The notes under the pieces were generated by a model. The model saw only the letters and a program-made list of their open reading frames with translations. It did no database searches and was not told where the DNA came from. This document shows positions 5,233 through 5,992 of a DNA stretch of 5,992 nt, in pieces. The DNA is from Haloarculaceae archaeon. GTDB taxonomy: Archaea > Halobacteriota > Halobacteria > Halobacteriales > Haloarculaceae. Made by a program: the position numbers and the translations under genes. The stretch's first letter is position 1; each line of letters starts with the position of its first letter. The stretch is taken from NCBI GenBank assembly GCA_028274885.1, contig JAQCMX010000217.1:1-5992 (forward strand), read 5' to 3'.

Positions 5233-5852
5233 CCACGACGACTGTTGGCCGTGACGACACCGAGACCGGCCACCCGCGGGTGCTCTTTGTCGATAACTTC
5301 GACTCGTTTACCTACAATCTGGTCGAATACGTGAGCGAACACGCACAGACCGAGGTGCTGCGCAACACTGCATCGCTTGCAGACGTGCGGGACGCCGATC
5401 CCGATGCGATCGTGATCTCGCCCGGGCCCGGCCACCCGAAAAATGAGCGCGACATCGGGGTCACAAACGATGTTCTCCGGGACGTGAGCCCGGAGGTGCC
5501 GACACTCGGTGTGTGTCTCGGACTGGAGGCCGCTGTCTACGCCTACGGCGGGACGATCGGCAACGCCCCGGAACCGATCCACGGCAAGGCCTTTCCGATC
5601 GATCACGACGGCAAAGGGGTCTACGACGGACTCGAGCAGGGGTTTCGTGGCGGGCGATATCACTCGCTGATAGCCACCGAGATACCGGACTGTTTCCAGG
5701 TGACGGCAACGACGACAGTCGACGGGCACGAACTCGTCATGGGGATTCGCCACTGCGAGCATCCAATCGAGTGTGTTCAGTTCCACCCCGAGTCGGTACT
5801 CACGGCGGTCGGTCACGACGTGATTCGGAACTTTCTGCAGGACATCGAGTGA
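5229..5852 (+). CDS. trpG: anthranilate synthase component II TrpG (glutamine amidotransferase)
   Basis: A class I glutamine amidotransferase that releases ammonia from glutamine for TrpE. It has 207 residues; the first 16 form a polar extension before the usual beginning VLFVDNFDSFTYNL (18-31). Further motifs are SPGPGHP (64-70), the nucleophile elbow LGVCLGLEA (93-101) with Cys96, PIHGK (116-120), RYHSL (143-147), and VQFHPESVLT (183-192) with the catalytic His186 and Glu188. The triad is complete. The elbow normally reads GVCLGHQ; here the His-Gln pair is Leu99-Glu100, so the Gln that helps hold substrate in class I enzymes is replaced by Glu. The ATG overlaps the trpE stop by 4 nt (ATGA) and follows GAGGT, which fits equal production of the two subunits. 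The protein has no tryptophan. A PabA role shared with folate synthesis cannot be excluded. It is the last gene of the operon. Confidence 0.96.
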   Translation: MTTTTVGRDDTETGHPRVLFVDNFDSFTYNLVEYVSEHAQTEVLRNTASLADVRDADPDAIVISPGPGHPKNERDIGVTNDVLRDVSPEVPTLGVCLGLEAAVYAYGGTIGNAPEPIHGKAFPIDHDGKGVYDGLEQGFRGGRYHSLIATEIPDCFQVTATTTVDGHELVMGIRHCEHPIECVQFHPESVLTAVGHDVIRNFLQDIE

Positions 5853-5992
5853 CTCCCCGCCGGCGGTTTCTGATGTGATTACTGCGAGTCTGTACCGCTA
5901 TCGTGTTACTCATCCCCTGTCTCGGGTCCGGCAACAGCCGAGATACCCGATCGAGGCCGAAAATTACCGTCATAATCACTATGAGCGTCTGG
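5853..5992. other. downstream tail of the trp operon, no secure gene
   Basis: Two weak possibilities cannot be decided at the window edge. An ATG at 5981 on the plus strand (M-S-V-W, open to the edge) could begin the next gene; GAAAATTA (5959-5966) lies upstream but too close for a leaderless start. On the minus strand a frame open from the edge ends at TAA (5908-5906) after 28 residues, closing AVAGPETGDE, which reads like an acidic haloarchaeal C terminus of a convergent gene. Its third codon positions are not GC-rich. Neither is called as a gene. Confidence 0.3.
5918..5945 (+). terminator. weak hairpin downstream of trpG (terminator candidate)
   Basis: TGTCTCGG (5918-5925) can pair with CCGAGATA (5938-5945) across a 12-base loop, with one G-T wobble. 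A competing fold pairs TCGGGT (5922-5927) with ACCCGA (5945-5950) around an inner CGGC-AACA-GCCG stem. No T-run follows, and archaeal termination relies mainly on T-runs, so this is a weak candidate. It lies about 65 bp after the trpG stop. Confidence 0.2.

Noticed and set aside
4986..5816. 276-aa minus-strand open frame opposite the end of trpE and trpG
   Set aside because: It spans the trpE/trpG junction in antisense, and both genes on the plus strand are certain.
1..5992. CRISPR array, tRNA or rRNA gene
   Set aside because: I saw no regularly spaced repeat-spacer units, tRNA-like cloverleaf or rRNA-like conserved segment.

Overview
The window comes from a haloarchaeon (class Halobacteria). 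The evidence is the acidic proteins (many Asp/Glu, few Lys), the strong G/C preference at third codon positions in the main genes, TATA-type archaeal promoters, and the gene order trpD-trpF-trpE-trpG. That order is the one known from haloarchaea such as Haloferax volcanii, where trpCBA forms a separate cluster. I cannot name a genus.

Layout. (1) Bases 1-220 hold the C-terminal end of an IS4-type transposase, cut by the window edge. It carries an intact Y-R-E-K signature and an internal 12-bp perfect hairpin, and is followed by a near-perfect 18-bp direct repeat. (2) Bases 221-1860 are visibly AT-richer, with relaxed codon use. They contain a possible 44-aa minus-strand membrane peptide, one convincing gene (a 268-aa membrane protein with a BAM/GIDE-like domain and no RING), a probable frameshifted small gene, and an 80-bp concentric palindrome (1729-1808). 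This stretch looks like an accessory or IS-scarred region. (3) Bases 1859-5852 are the trpDFEG operon. It has one recognisable promoter upstream of trpD and three successive 4-nt start/stop overlaps. (4) Bases 5853-5992 are a short tail with a weak hairpin and no secure gene.

How the genes work together. TrpE and TrpG form anthranilate synthase: TrpG releases ammonia from glutamine, and TrpE uses it to convert chorismate to anthranilate. TrpD adds the phosphoribosyl group from PRPP, and TrpF isomerises the product to CdRP. The later steps (TrpC, TrpB, TrpA) are not encoded here.

No wholly new multi-gene system is evident. The most unusual signals are the exactly concentric palindrome upstream of the trp promoter, two small dyads sitting on the trp TATA box and predicted start site, the RING-less BAM-domain protein, and a Gln-to-Glu change next to the TrpG nucleophile loop.
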